Positions 24,023 through 34,099 of a stretch of 64,000 nt of DNA are shown one piece after another (position 1 is the stretch's first letter; each line of letters starts with the position of its first letter). Origin of the DNA: an uncultured Clostridia bacterium. GTDB lineage: Bacteria; Bacillota; Clostridia; Oscillospirales; Acutalibacteraceae. The stretch is from NCBI GenBank assembly GCA_905235625.1, contig CAJOLX010000003.1, positions 1 to 64,000 on the forward strand, in the 5' to 3' direction. Made by a program: the position numbers and the translations under genes. A model generated the notes under the pieces. It was not told the DNA's origin. It saw nothing but the letters and a program-made list of their open reading frames with translations, and did no database searches.

Positions 24023-24916
24023 ATGGACGGTTTGGTTAAGCTCTGCAGCGACAATAACATACGCTGCCTCGAAAACGAGCCGCTTTCAAAATATATCTCT
24101 TTCAAGGTCGGCGGCCCGTGCAGAGCTATGGTATTCCCCAACAGCGCCGAAAAAGCCGCGCTCGTTATCAAATATCTTTCAGAGCGTGAAATAAAGCGCT
24201 TCATAATGGGCAACGGCACCAATCTGCTTTTTGCGGACGAAGGCTACGACGGCGTTATAATTAACACGTCGGATTATAACGAAATAAAAGCAGAGGAAGA
24301 AAATATTTACGCATTCGGCGGCGCGCCCCTCATAAAGCTTTGCCGTTTGGCGCTTGATAATTCGCTATCGGGCCTTGAATTTGCTTACGGCATTCCCGGC
24401 TCTGCCGGCGGAGCCGCGTATATGAACGCAGGCGCGTATAACGGGGAAATGAAAGACGTAATCGCTTATTGCGATTATATCGATTCCGATTTAACCGTTC
24501 GCAGAGCTTATTCAGACGAGCTCTCTTTGAGCTACAGAAAGAGCGCTTTTAACGACACCGATAAATTCATATTAAACGTTGCTTTAAAGCTTAAAAAAGG
24601 CGATAAAGACGAAATTAAAGCAAAAATGGACGACCTTCTTTCCCGCAGAAAAGACAAGCAGCCGCTTGAATATCCGAGCGCGGGCAGCACGTTTAAAAGA
24701 CCGGAAGGTTATTTTGCGGGAGCTCTCATTGAGCAGTGCGGTCTTAAGGGCCGCAGCGTAGGCGGAGCGCAGGTTAGCGAAAAGCACGCAGGTTTCATAA
24801 TAAACAAAGGCGGAGCGAGCGCCGACGATATTCTTAAGCTCATAGAGCTTTGTCAGAACGAAGTGCTCAAGAAAACGGGCGTTACGCTCGAACCGGAAGT
24901 CAAAATAATAAAATAG
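24023..24916 (+). CDS. murB: UDP-N-acetylmuramate dehydrogenase MurB
   Basis: A 298-residue FAD enzyme reducing UDP-GlcNAc-enolpyruvate to UDP-MurNAc. Seen: SKYISFKVGGPCRAMVFP, IMGNGTNLLFADEGY, the FAD-binding EFAYGIPGSAGGAAYMNAGAY, and the catalytic serine in PSAGSTFKRPEG. ATG 24023 is four bases after the glk stop and has no clear ribosome binding site, which suggests coupling to glk. Confidence 0.96.
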   Translation: MDGLVKLCSDNNIRCLENEPLSKYISFKVGGPCRAMVFPNSAEKAALVIKYLSEREIKRFIMGNGTNLLFADEGYDGVIINTSDYNEIKAEEENIYAFGGAPLIKLCRLALDNSLSGLEFAYGIPGSAGGAAYMNAGAYNGEMKDVIAYCDYIDSDLTVRRAYSDELSLSYRKSAFNDTDKFILNVALKLKKGDKDEIKAKMDDLLSRRKDKQPLEYPSAGSTFKRPEGYFAGALIEQCGLKGRSVGGAQVSEKHAGFIINKGGASADDILKLIELCQNEVLKKTGVTLEPEVKIIK

Positions 24917-24927
24917 GAGGGGTGAGT

Positions 24928-25833
24928 GTGTCCTTCTCGTCAACAATTAAAAACGAACTTTCAAGGATAGACGATATTCCCCAATGCTGTTATCATGCAC
25001 AAGTCTATGGGCTTGTGCTTTTTGCTCATTTCAGCCCGAATAATTTTTCAATTAAAACCGAAAACAGAGACGTTTTTAATCTTTACAGCGACTGCGTTAC
25101 GAATTATCTCGGCTGTAAGCTCACAACCTGTGATAACTCGTCAAAAATAATCAAAGCGTCGGTCGACGATAAAGAAGACATAAAAAAAGCCTTTGATAAA
25201 TTCGGCCATTCAATTACAGAAACATCCGTAAGAATAAACCATGCGAATTTTCAGAATGACTGCTGCATAAGCTCTTTTTTAAGAGGAGTTTTTCTTTCCT
25301 GCGGATATATATCGGAGCCCGAAAACGGTTATCATCTTGAATTTGTTGTGCCTTATAAGAAGCTCTGTATGGACCTTATAAGAGTGCTTAATGAGCTTGA
25401 GCTTAACCCCAAATATATCTTAAGAAAAGGCTATCACGTAGTTTATTTTAAAGACAGTGAAAACATTGAAGACCTGCTCACTTATATCGGCGCTCAGAAC
25501 GCCGCGCTCTATCTCATAAACGTTAAAATAGAGAAGGACGTTATAAACAACGTTAACAGGCGGCTTAATTTTGAAGTTTACAATATCGGCAAAACCTCTT
25601 TGGCAGCCGATAATCAGGTTAAAGCCATTCAATATATCGCGGAAAACGCAGGCCTTTTGGTTTTGCCGGAGGAGCTGAGAAACGTTGCTCAGCTTCGCCT
25701 TGACAATCCCGAAGCGTCTCTTTCTCAGCTTTGCGAGCTGAGCGAAGAAAAGCTTTCAAGATCCGGCATGAAGCACAGGCTTGATAAAATAATGTCCTTA
25801 TACGAGGATATGAGCAGCAAAGCGGAGAAATAA
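24928..25833 (+). CDS. whiA: DNA-binding protein WhiA
   Basis: A 301-residue protein with an N-terminal degenerate LAGLIDADG-like domain (FLRGVFLSCGYISEPENGYH) and a C-terminal helix-turn-helix (LRLDNPEASLSQLCELS followed by RSGMKHRLDKI). WhiA acts in cell division and chromosome organisation in Bacillus and in sporulation in Streptomyces. GTG 24928 is chosen because AGGAGG (24915-24920) is seven bases upstream. It is followed at once by dnaE. Confidence 0.95.
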   Translation: MSFSSTIKNELSRIDDIPQCCYHAQVYGLVLFAHFSPNNFSIKTENRDVFNLYSDCVTNYLGCKLTTCDNSSKIIKASVDDKEDIKKAFDKFGHSITETSVRINHANFQNDCCISSFLRGVFLSCGYISEPENGYHLEFVVPYKKLCMDLIRVLNELELNPKYILRKGYHVVYFKDSENIEDLLTYIGAQNAALYLINVKIEKDVINNVNRRLNFEVYNIGKTSLAADNQVKAIQYIAENAGLLVLPEELRNVAQLRLDNPEASLSQLCELSEEKLSRSGMKHRLDKIMSLYEDMSSKAEK

Positions 25834-25834
25834 T

Positions 25835-28800
25835 ATGTCTTTTGCCCATCTTCACGTTCATTCGGAATACAGCCTGCTTGACGGCGCGTGCAGAATTGAA
25901 CCTATGCTTGACAAAATTAAAAGCATGGGGCAGTCTTCTGTTGCCATAACCGACCACGGCGTGATGTACGGGGCAATAAAATTCTATAAAGCCGCAAAAG
26001 AACGGGGAATAAATCCGATAATCGGCTGTGAGGTTTACGTCGCTCCGAGGTCAAGATTTGACAAGGTTCACGGTATTGACAGCGAAAGATTTCATCTTAT
26101 TCTTTTGTGCGAGAATAATACGGGCTACAGCAACCTAATTAAAATTGTTTCCGAAGGCTGGATAAACGGCTTTTACACAAAGCCGAGAGTTGATTTGGAA
26201 GTGCTCGAAAAATATCACGAGGGCATTATTGCTCTCTCCGGCTGTCTTTTCGGCGAGGTTTCTCAAAACTTATTGAGAGGGGATTATCAGAAAGCAAAAG
26301 AGACGGCGTTAAAATATCGCGATATTTTCGGCAAAGATAATTACTTTCTCGAAATACAAAATCACGGCCTTGAGGAGCAGCTTAAAATAAACTCAGACCT
26401 TGTTAAGCTCTCAAAAGAGCTTAATATACCTCTTGCCGCAACAAACGATGCTCATTACATCAACAAAGAGGATAATATCATTCAGCAGGTGCTTATCTGC
26501 ATTCAGACTAACCATATTCTCGGCGAAAGCACGGGCTTTGAGTTTTCGACCGATGAATTTTACCTTAAATCAGAGGATGAAATGCTTGAATCTTTCGGCT
26601 TTTGCCCCGAAGCCGTGAGCAATACGGCTGCCATAGCGGAAAGATGCCGGGTCGAATTTGAATTCGGCAACACAAAGCTTCCTCATTTTGAGGTGCCGGG
26701 CAATCAGGATCACTTTGAATATTTCAAAAATATGTGCCTTGAAGGCTTTAAGGAAAGATACGGTGATAACGCTCCGCCCGAATATCTTGACAGAATGAAC
26801 TATGAGCTTGACGTTATTAACCGTATGGGCTATATTGACTATTATCTTATAGTTCAGGATTTTATAAACTACGCCAAAACTCACGATATTCCCGTTGGGC
26901 CCGGCAGAGGCAGCGGCGCAGCGAGCATTTGTGCTTATTGCTGCGGAATTACGGGCATAGACCCCATGAAAAACAATCTGCTCTTTGAGAGATTTTTAAA
27001 TCCCGAAAGAGTCAGTATGCCCGATTTTGACGTTGATTTCTGCTATGAAAGACGCGGAGAAGTTATTGATTACACCATAAGAAAATACGGCTCAGACCAC
27101 GTGGCTCAAATTGTAACTTTCGGCACAATGGCGGCAAAAGCAGCCGTAAGAGACGTTGGCAGAGTTATGGGCGTGCCTTACGGCACTGTTGACGCTATTG
27201 CAAAAGCCATACCTAACGAGCTTAATATAACGCTGCAAAAAGCGCTTGAAACGTCAAAAGAATTCAGAAGCATATATGACAGCGACAAAACGGCAAAAGA
27301 AATAATCGACCTTTCCATTAAGGTGGAGGGAATGCCGAGGCACGCCTCAACTCACGCGGCAGGCGTTGTCATAACCGCGGACCCGGTTGACAGCTACGTT
27401 CCGCTTTCAAAAAACGAAGACGCGGTTGTAACTCAGTTTACGATGAAAGACCTTGAGCAGCTCGGTCTTTTAAAAATGGATTTTTTAGGCCTTCGAACTT
27501 TGACAGTTATTAAATCCGCCGAAAATGAAATAAAAAAATCAGACCCCTCGTTTAACATAGATAAAATACCGGAAAACGACAAAAACGTGATGAAAATGTT
27601 TTCCCGTGGCGACACTCAGGGCGTTTTTCAGTTTGAATCCGCGGGCATGAAGAGAGTTTTAACTCAGCTAAAGCCCGAACAGTTTGAAGATATAGTCGCC
27701 GTTATTTCGCTTTATCGGCCCGGGCCGATGGAGTCTATTCCGGCTTATATTCAAAATAAATCAAACCCCGAAAAAATCAAATACAAAACTCCCGCTCTTA
27801 AAAATATTCTTGACGTTACTTACGGCTGCATCGTTTATCAGGAGCAGGTTATGCAGATTTGCCGTGAAATTGCCGGATATTCATTCGGCCGCTCCGATAT
27901 CGTAAGAAGAGCAATGGCAAAGAAGCAGCACGACGTGATGCTCAAAGAGCGCGAAAACTTCGTTCACGGCATTACGGACGAAAACGGAAACGTTATCTGC
28001 GACGGCGCCGTTAGAAGGGGAGTAAGCGAAAAAGCAGCGAATGAAATCTTTGACGAAATGGTGTCGTTCGCTTCATACGCATTCAATAAAGCTCACGCCG
28101 CGGCTTATGCTTACGTTTCTTATCAGACAGCTTATCTTAAATGTTATTATCCCAAAATATATTTTGCATCTCTTTTGACAAGCGTTTCCGACAATACCGG
28201 AAAAATAGCGGAATATATACAGGAAGCGGAAAAAATCGGCATTAAAATTTTGCCGCCGCACGTAAACACCGCTGCGTATAAATTCACTCCCACAGACGAG
28301 GGCATCGCGTTTTCTCTCTCAGCCGTTAAGAATATCGGCTCAGCGTTTATCGGCAGAGTGGTTAATGAAAGAAACGGTAACGGCAAATTTACAGATATGT
28401 ATGATTTCTGCGAGAGAATGTACGGCAAAGACCTTAACAGGAGAGCAGTCGAAAGCCTCATTAAATGCGGCGCTCTTGACGGCATGGGAGCAAATCGCAA
28501 GCAAATGCTTCAGTCAATTGACCGCGTTTTTGAGCAGCTTGACAACGTGAAGAGGAAAAATATATCCGGTCAGATTGGTTTCGGCGACATTGACTCCGAA
28601 AGCTCCGAATCAATATCTTATGAGAAGTTTGTTTACGCCGACGTTGAAGAGCTCAGCAGCGAAGATCTTCTTAAATACGAAAAAGACGTTGCCGGAATGT
28701 ATCTCACAGGCCATCCTCTCTCGGAATATAAAGAGTATCTTAATCACATTAAACGTGATAAGATAAGCGATATATTGTCAGACAGCGAGAAATATCAGGA

Positions 28801-29332
28801 TAATTCATCCGTTCATATTGCCGGAATAATTACTTCCGTTGAAAAGAGAATAACGAGAAACAACACCTCAATGGCATTCTTTAACGTTGAGGATGAAACC
28901 GACGGCGGCAGATTTATTGTTTTCTCAAAAGGCTACGAGCAATACAAAGCTTTGCTGTTTGAAGGGAACGTAGTTTCGGTTTACGCGAGAATATCTTATG
29001 ACGATGATAGCGTTGTCAGCTTTATCGTAAATTCCGTTGAAACGATAAATAAATCAGACATTAAAAAAATTGCGGAAACCGACTCTTTAACAGAGCAAAA
29101 CAGCGAAGAAATTTCAAAAGAAAAAAGGCTGTTTTTAAGGTTTGACTCATCATCTTCACCGCAGGTCAAAATAGTTTTAAATCTTTTGTCAATATTTGAT
29201 GGCAAAACACCCGTTTATTTCTTCTTTGACAACACAAAGCAATATGAAACGCAGAAATCCTGCGATATTAACGAAGTGCTGCTCAGAGAACTCAAAAAAA
29301 TACTCGGCAATTCAAATGTTATTTTAAAATAA
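25835..29332 (+). CDS. dnaE: DNA polymerase III subunit alpha DnaE
   Basis: A 1165-residue replicative or lagging-strand polymerase. PHP domain at the N-terminus (FAHLHVHSEYSLLDGACRIE, SVAITDHGVMYG), the C-family polymerase core with GPGRGSGAASICAYCCGITG and catalytic aspartates in MPDFDVDFCYERR, fingers region PRHASTHAAGVV and VSLYRPGPMES-like ISLYRPGPMESIP, and helix-hairpin-helix plus OB-fold (VHIAGIITSVEKRI) at the C-terminus. ATG 25835 is one base after the whiA stop. In Clostridia it works alongside PolC. Confidence 0.97.
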   Translation: MSFAHLHVHSEYSLLDGACRIEPMLDKIKSMGQSSVAITDHGVMYGAIKFYKAAKERGINPIIGCEVYVAPRSRFDKVHGIDSERFHLILLCENNTGYSNLIKIVSEGWINGFYTKPRVDLEVLEKYHEGIIALSGCLFGEVSQNLLRGDYQKAKETALKYRDIFGKDNYFLEIQNHGLEEQLKINSDLVKLSKELNIPLAATNDAHYINKEDNIIQQVLICIQTNHILGESTGFEFSTDEFYLKSEDEMLESFGFCPEAVSNTAAIAERCRVEFEFGNTKLPHFEVPGNQDHFEYFKNMCLEGFKERYGDNAPPEYLDRMNYELDVINRMGYIDYYLIVQDFINYAKTHDIPVGPGRGSGAASICAYCCGITGIDPMKNNLLFERFLNPERVSMPDFDVDFCYERRGEVIDYTIRKYGSDHVAQIVTFGTMAAKAAVRDVGRVMGVPYGTVDAIAKAIPNELNITLQKALETSKEFRSIYDSDKTAKEIIDLSIKVEGMPRHASTHAAGVVITADPVDSYVPLSKNEDAVVTQFTMKDLEQLGLLKMDFLGLRTLTVIKSAENEIKKSDPSFNIDKIPENDKNVMKMFSRGDTQGVFQFESAGMKRVLTQLKPEQFEDIVAVISLYRPGPMESIPAYIQNKSNPEKIKYKTPALKNILDVTYGCIVYQEQVMQICREIAGYSFGRSDIVRRAMAKKQHDVMLKERENFVHGITDENGNVICDGAVRRGVSEKAANEIFDEMVSFASYAFNKAHAAAYAYVSYQTAYLKCYYPKIYFASLLTSVSDNTGKIAEYIQEAEKIGIKILPPHVNTAAYKFTPTDEGIAFSLSAVKNIGSAFIGRVVNERNGNGKFTDMYDFCERMYGKDLNRRAVESLIKCGALDGMGANRKQMLQSIDRVFEQLDNVKRKNISGQIGFGDIDSESSESISYEKFVYADVEELSSEDLLKYEKDVAGMYLTGHPLSEYKEYLNHIKRDKISDILSDSEKYQDNSSVHIAGIITSVEKRITRNNTSMAFFNVEDETDGGRFIVFSKGYEQYKALLFEGNVVSVYARISYDDDSVVSFIVNSVETINKSDIKKIAETDSLTEQNSEEISKEKRLFLRFDSSSSPQVKIVLNLLSIFDGKTPVYFFFDNTKQYETQKSCDINEVLLRELKKILGNSNVILK

Positions 29333-29344
29333 CCTAATATTTCA

Positions 29345-29374
29345 TTGACATTTTACGCCCTAATAATGTATTAT
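29345..29374 (+). promoter_or_regulatory. Promoter of pfkA
   Basis: TTGACA (29345-29350), 18 bp, TATTAT (29369-29374). Confidence 0.6.
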
Positions 29375-29408
29375 ATTAGGAGCAATTTATAAAAGGGGAT
29401 ATTTCAAA

Positions 29409-30371
29409 ATGAAAACCATTGGTGTACTTACAAGCGGTGGAGACGCTCCCGGCATGAACGCCGCCATCAGAGCAGTTGTTCGCACGGCATGTGAAAACGG
29501 CATGAAGGTTTACGGCATCAACAGGGGCTATCAGGGTCTTATTGACGACGACCTTGTTGAGCTTAACATAAGAAGCGTTTCCGACATTATCCACAGGGGC
29601 GGCACTATGCTTTATTCTGCAAGGTGCCTTGCTTTCAAAGAAGAAGAAGGCATGCAGAAAGCCATCGAAACCTGCAAAAAGCACGGCATCGAGGGCATAG
29701 TCGTTATAGGCGGCGACGGCTCATTCAGAGGCGCGAGAGACCTTTCCTTGAGAGGAATTCCCTGCATAGGCATTCCCGGCACAATAGATAACGACATCGT
29801 AAGCTCCGATTACACTATCGGTTACGACACCTGCCTTAATACCATAATGGATATGGTAGACCGCATCAGAGATACCGTTGAATCCCACAGCAGATGCTTC
29901 GTTGTTGAAGTTATGGGCAACCGCTGCGGCGACTTAACTCTTAATTCCGGCATAGCTGTCGGCGCAACCGCCATAGTTATTCCCGAAATTCAGAGCGATA
30001 TTGAAAAGCACGTTATCGAAAGAATACGCAGAACTCAAAAGACCGATAAAAAGCACTTTATAATCATGGTAGCCGAGGGCGTAGGCGGCGTTGCCGACCT
30101 TGCCAAAAAGATACAGGAAGAGTGCGGTGTTGAAACAAGGTCAACAGTGCTCGGCCACGTTCAGAGAGGCGGCTCGCCCACAGCCCGCGACAGAGTTATG
30201 GCAAGCCAGATGGGCTATTACGCCGTTAAGCTCCTCATGCAGGGCATCGGCAACAGAGTTGTTGTTATGAAAGACGATAAAATCGTTGACTATGATATTT
30301 ATGAAGCGCTCACCATGACCAAAGAGGTTGATACAACGCTCTATCAAATCGCGCACGAAATATCTATCTGA
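29409..30371 (+). CDS. pfkA: ATP-dependent 6-phosphofructokinase
   Basis: A 320-residue glycolytic enzyme. ATP site VLTSGGDAPGMNAAIRA and VIGGDGSFRGA (a Gly after GGD marks the ATP rather than PPi type), catalytic PGTIDNDI, substrate EVMGNRCGDL, and GHVQRGGSPTARDR. AAGGGG precedes ATG 29409. It has its own promoter and is followed closely by pcrA. Confidence 0.97.
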   Translation: MKTIGVLTSGGDAPGMNAAIRAVVRTACENGMKVYGINRGYQGLIDDDLVELNIRSVSDIIHRGGTMLYSARCLAFKEEEGMQKAIETCKKHGIEGIVVIGGDGSFRGARDLSLRGIPCIGIPGTIDNDIVSSDYTIGYDTCLNTIMDMVDRIRDTVESHSRCFVVEVMGNRCGDLTLNSGIAVGATAIVIPEIQSDIEKHVIERIRRTQKTDKKHFIIMVAEGVGGVADLAKKIQEECGVETRSTVLGHVQRGGSPTARDRVMASQMGYYAVKLLMQGIGNRVVVMKDDKIVDYDIYEALTMTKEVDTTLYQIAHEISI

Positions 30372-30379
30372 GGTAAATG

Positions 30380-32773
30380 ATGAACAAAGATGATTTCATA
30401 TCATTAAGAAAACAGATAATCGAAAATGATTTTAAATCATTGAACAACAGGCAAAAAGAAGCGGTCTTCTCTACGGAGGGACCGCTTTTGGTGCTTGCCG
30501 GCGCGGGAAGCGGCAAAACAACCGTGCTTGTAAACAGAGTGGCGAACATAATAAAATACGGCAACGCATATTACAGCAACGAATTTAATTATGATCCTGA
30601 CCCGTATCAGACCGCTATGCTTATGTCGGCTTCACAGGGCGGAGAACTGCCCGAGGATTTGAGATATCTTTTGCAGGTAAACCCCGCAAAGCCCTGGCAG
30701 ATATTGGCGATAACCTTCACAAACAAAGCGGCAAACGAGCTTAAATCGAGGCTCTCGAATATGATAGGCCCTGATGCCGGCGAAATATGGGCGTCAACGT
30801 TTCACGCGGCTTGCGTCAGAATTCTCAGAAGAAACGCCGGTTATTTGAATTTCACTCAAAATTTTACTATTTACGATACCGATGACAGCAAAAGAGTTAT
30901 AAAAGACTGCTTAAAGCAGCTCGGCTTAAGCGATAAAATTATAACTCCGAAGGCATGTATAAACGAAATAAGCAAGGCAAAAAATATGCTTATTTCTCCC
31001 GAAGAATACGCTCAAAACTCGGCGGATTCATATGATTATCTCAAGAGCAACATCGGCTCAATTTATTCTCTTTATCAGCAAAAGCTCATTCAGAGCGACG
31101 CAATGGATTTTGACGATATTATTTATTATACCGTTAAGCTCTTTCATGAAAATGAAGATATACTTGAATATTATCAAAATAAATTCAAATATATCCTTGT
31201 TGATGAGTATCAAGACACGAACCATATGCAATACGAGCTCGTTTCTCTGCTCGCAAATAAGCACAAAAACATTTGCGTTGTGGGCGATGACGACCAGAGC
31301 ATATACAGGTTCAGAGGCGCCACAATAGAAAATATTCTCTCTTTTGAAAATGAATATTCGGGCGCTAAAGTAATAAGGCTTGAGCAAAACTACAGGTCAA
31401 CTCAAATTATACTCGACGCCGCAAACAATCTTATCGCGAATAACGAAAACAGAAAAGGCAAAAATCTTTGGACCGATAAGAAAGACGGCGAAAAAATAAC
31501 CTATCATAAAGCCGAAGACGACAGGGGAGAAGGCTATTTTGTAGCCGACAACGTTCTTAAAGGCATAAGAAACGGCAAGAATTTTTCGGATTTTGCCGTG
31601 CTTTACAGAATGAACTCTCAGTCAAACCTTATTGAGCAGGCTTTTGTGCGCAATTCCATTCCATACAGAATGGTCGGCGGCCATAAGTTTTATGACAGAA
31701 AAGAAATAAAAGACGCTATATCTTATCTCAGCGTTGTCGCAAATCACAACGATTCCGTCAGAATGAGCAGAATTATTAACGAGCCTAAAAGGGGGATAGG
31801 GGAGAGCACTTTCAATAAGGCTCTTCAGATTTCATCCGATTTGGGCATGCCTCTTTTTGACGTGCTGAAAACGGCGGAGGATTATCCCATTCTTTCGAGA
31901 ACCGCAAAAAAGCTCGCTGAATTTGCCGATTATATCGATTATTTAACCGATTATTATAACGAGCACGGCTCAAGCGAATTGCTCAAAGAAATAATTTCGT
32001 CTTCCGGCTACGAGAGAACTCTTGACGAAGACCCGGTGAAGAAAGAGGAAAGACTCGAAAACCTTGACCAGCTTTATAACAATATAGTTGATTTCGAGCG
32101 TGACAATGAGGAAGCGGATTTAAACGACTTTTTGCAGGAAATATCGCTTATGACCGATATTGACTCTTATAATTCGGATTCCGATTCCGTTGTTATGATG
32201 ACCGTTCACTCGGCAAAGGGTCTTGAATTCAACACCGTATTTATCGTTGGAATGGAAGAAAACATATTCCCGTCCGATTTATCGGTGCAGGAAGGGGAGT
32301 TCGGCATTGAAGAAGAACGCCGCCTTGCCTACGTTGCCGTAACGAGAGCAAAGGAAAAGCTGTATCTTACCTGCGCTCAAACGAGAATGCTTTTCGGAAT
32401 GACAAGATACAATCAGCCGTCGAGATTTATAAGCGAAATTCCCGAGAGCCTGATTGAGCCGAGCGATGAAAATAAAGCTGCCGCAAAGAGAGCGGCTTCC
32501 GGCTCTTATCGCATAGGCTCCGATTACGGCAGCAGACAAAACGCCGCGCCGAAAAAGAAGGATTACGGCTTCTCAGGCGTTTCCTCTAAACCAAAGCCGT
32601 CCGGAACGGTTTATAAAACAGGCGACACGGTTAAACACAAGATTTTCGGAGAGGGCGTTGTGCTGTCGGTTACTCCCATGAGCAACGACCAGATGCTCGA
32701 AATCGCTTTCATTAACGGCAACACTAAAAAAATCATGGCTAATTACGCTAAAATGGAAAAGGTCAATAACTGA
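30380..32773 (+). CDS. pcrA: ATP-dependent DNA helicase PcrA/UvrD
   Basis: A 797-residue 3'-5' helicase of superfamily 1A for repair and removal of obstacles from DNA. Walker A VLAGAGSGKTTVLV, ITFTNKAANELKSR, Walker B VDEYQDTNHMQYE, VGDDDQSIYRFRGA, EQNYRST, TVHSAKGLEFNTVFIVG and YVAVTRAKEKLYLT cover the helicase motifs in order; the C-terminus has the PcrA Tudor-like end VKHKIFGEGVVLSV. Two ATGs (30377, 30380) are possible; 30380 is better spaced from GAGG. Confidence 0.96.
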   Translation: MNKDDFISLRKQIIENDFKSLNNRQKEAVFSTEGPLLVLAGAGSGKTTVLVNRVANIIKYGNAYYSNEFNYDPDPYQTAMLMSASQGGELPEDLRYLLQVNPAKPWQILAITFTNKAANELKSRLSNMIGPDAGEIWASTFHAACVRILRRNAGYLNFTQNFTIYDTDDSKRVIKDCLKQLGLSDKIITPKACINEISKAKNMLISPEEYAQNSADSYDYLKSNIGSIYSLYQQKLIQSDAMDFDDIIYYTVKLFHENEDILEYYQNKFKYILVDEYQDTNHMQYELVSLLANKHKNICVVGDDDQSIYRFRGATIENILSFENEYSGAKVIRLEQNYRSTQIILDAANNLIANNENRKGKNLWTDKKDGEKITYHKAEDDRGEGYFVADNVLKGIRNGKNFSDFAVLYRMNSQSNLIEQAFVRNSIPYRMVGGHKFYDRKEIKDAISYLSVVANHNDSVRMSRIINEPKRGIGESTFNKALQISSDLGMPLFDVLKTAEDYPILSRTAKKLAEFADYIDYLTDYYNEHGSSELLKEIISSSGYERTLDEDPVKKEERLENLDQLYNNIVDFERDNEEADLNDFLQEISLMTDIDSYNSDSDSVVMMTVHSAKGLEFNTVFIVGMEENIFPSDLSVQEGEFGIEEERRLAYVAVTRAKEKLYLTCAQTRMLFGMTRYNQPSRFISEIPESLIEPSDENKAAAKRAASGSYRIGSDYGSRQNAAPKKKDYGFSGVSSKPKPSGTVYKTGDTVKHKIFGEGVVLSVTPMSNDQMLEIAFINGNTKKIMANYAKMEKVNN

Positions 32774-32804
32774 AAATGAGCCGGCAAAAAGCGCCGGCTC
32801 ATTT
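32774..32804. terminator. Bidirectional terminator between pcrA and the recombinase gene
   Basis: AAATGAGCCGGC (32774-32785) pairs perfectly with GCCGGCTCATTT (32793-32804), loop AAAAAGC. The A/T ends suit use from either side. Confidence 0.85.
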
Positions 32805-32822
32805 AATATATGAGAGCAAATA

Positions 32823-33839
32823 TCAATCGTCATCGTCTTCATCGTCAAAATCATCAAGAAGATTTTGCGAAAAGCGTTTATTGAGGGGGTTTCTGTCAAC
32901 AGCCTGCTTGACCTGCTCATCGTAAACGTGAGTGTAAATTTCGGTTGTGGCGAGGTTTTCGTGGCCGAGAAGAGCTTTAATTTGCAACACGTCCGTATTG
33001 CCGTATTGATACATAAGGGTAGCGGCTGTGTGCCTGAGCTTATGAACGGAAAAGCCCATATTTCCGAGCCCTGCTTCTTCAAGGCGTTTATCAACCATTT
33101 TCTGCACGGATTCACGGCTGATTCTCGTTCTGCGATTGCTTATAAATAACGCGTCTCTGTCAATAACGCCGTCTTTGGGCCTTATTTTAAGATAATTATT
33201 TATGCTTTCAATGCACGCTTCGTTAAGATAAACCATTCGCTCTTTGTTGCCTTTGCCGAGCACCTTAAGAGTTCTGTTATCAAAAGAAATATCGGATATA
33301 TTTATATTTACAAGTTCGGAAAGTCTTAATCCGCAATTAAGGAAGAGCAAAATAATACAATAATCCCGCTCTTTATTTTTCCCTTTGCAGGCGTCAAGCA
33401 AATTAACGCATTGCTCAAGTGAAAGATATTTGGGCAGGGATTTTTTTATTTTGGGCGAATCAAGAAAAGCGATATTATTCTTGCCGGGCAAAATATTCTG
33501 AACCTCAAGATATCTGTAAAATCTTTTAATGGAAACAGCTTTTCGCGCTCTCGCGTTGGAATCATTATCTCTTTTATTCCTGCAGTAGGCGAGGAAGGAG
33601 TAAGCTTCTTCAAGCGTAACGCTGCAAATAAAATCTTTATCGATGTCAGAAATATCTATGCTGTCAAATTCAGCGTTTTTATCGGCGAGGCCTCTGTAAA
33701 CTTTTAAATATCTGAAAAACAATCTGAGATCCGAGCCGTAGCCTAAAACAGTGAGCTCTGATTTATTTAAAGTGCCGCCGAGATAATTCAGATAATTAAC
33801 AACGAGAGGAGGCAAACTCGAAATTTCTTCTTCTCTCAT
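32823..33839 (-). CDS. xerC: XerC/XerD-type tyrosine recombinase
   Basis: A 338-residue site-specific recombinase. SAM-like N-terminal core-binding domain, then the catalytic domain with Arg in NCGLRLSELVNINISD, HKLRHTAATLMYQYG (His-x-x-Arg), LLGHENLATTEIYTHV (His and nucleophile Tyr). The C-terminus ends in an unusual run of Asp and Glu (LLDDFDDEDDDD). The chromosomal setting among housekeeping genes and Xer-like sequence favour chromosome-dimer resolution over phage integration, but XerC and XerD cannot be told apart here. AAGGAG precedes ATG. Confidence 0.88.
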   Translation of the reverse strand: MREEEISSLPPLVVNYLNYLGGTLNKSELTVLGYGSDLRLFFRYLKVYRGLADKNAEFDSIDISDIDKDFICSVTLEEAYSFLAYCRNKRDNDSNARARKAVSIKRFYRYLEVQNILPGKNNIAFLDSPKIKKSLPKYLSLEQCVNLLDACKGKNKERDYCIILLFLNCGLRLSELVNINISDISFDNRTLKVLGKGNKERMVYLNEACIESINNYLKIRPKDGVIDRDALFISNRRTRISRESVQKMVDKRLEEAGLGNMGFSVHKLRHTAATLMYQYGNTDVLQIKALLGHENLATTEIYTHVYDEQVKQAVDRNPLNKRFSQNLLDDFDDEDDDD

Positions 33840-33931
33840 AAAAACTTCTCCTTGATGATTAAAAACAATAGCATTTTTTTAAAACGATCGGCAGGGAATA
33901 AATGAATTCCGGTGAATTTCCCTTAAATACG

Positions 33932-33940
33932 ATTATAGCA
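33932..33940 (-). promoter_or_regulatory. Extended -10 promoter of the recombinase gene
   Basis: On the minus strand TGCTATAAT, an extended -10, lies about 90 bases upstream of the start; no good -35 is visible. The rest of 33840-34099 is A+T-rich, with a near-perfect inverted repeat at 33965-33994 and no gene. Confidence 0.45.
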
Positions 33941-34099
33941 CACCATCCCTGAAAAAACAATAGAAATTACACAAAATACAAATTTTATGTAATTAAGGGG
34001 AGGGAAAACAGGGAATTTTATCGAAATTTGCGAAGATAAGAGGTTTTTAGGATTTAATAGTATTTAATCGTTTTTCTCCGGAAACGGTTATATCGGCTA

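Noticed and set aside
32823-33839. Integrase of a phage or of the mobilizable element
   Set aside because: It lies 29 kb from the element, sits among housekeeping genes and looks Xer-like, with no adjacent excisionase or tRNA.
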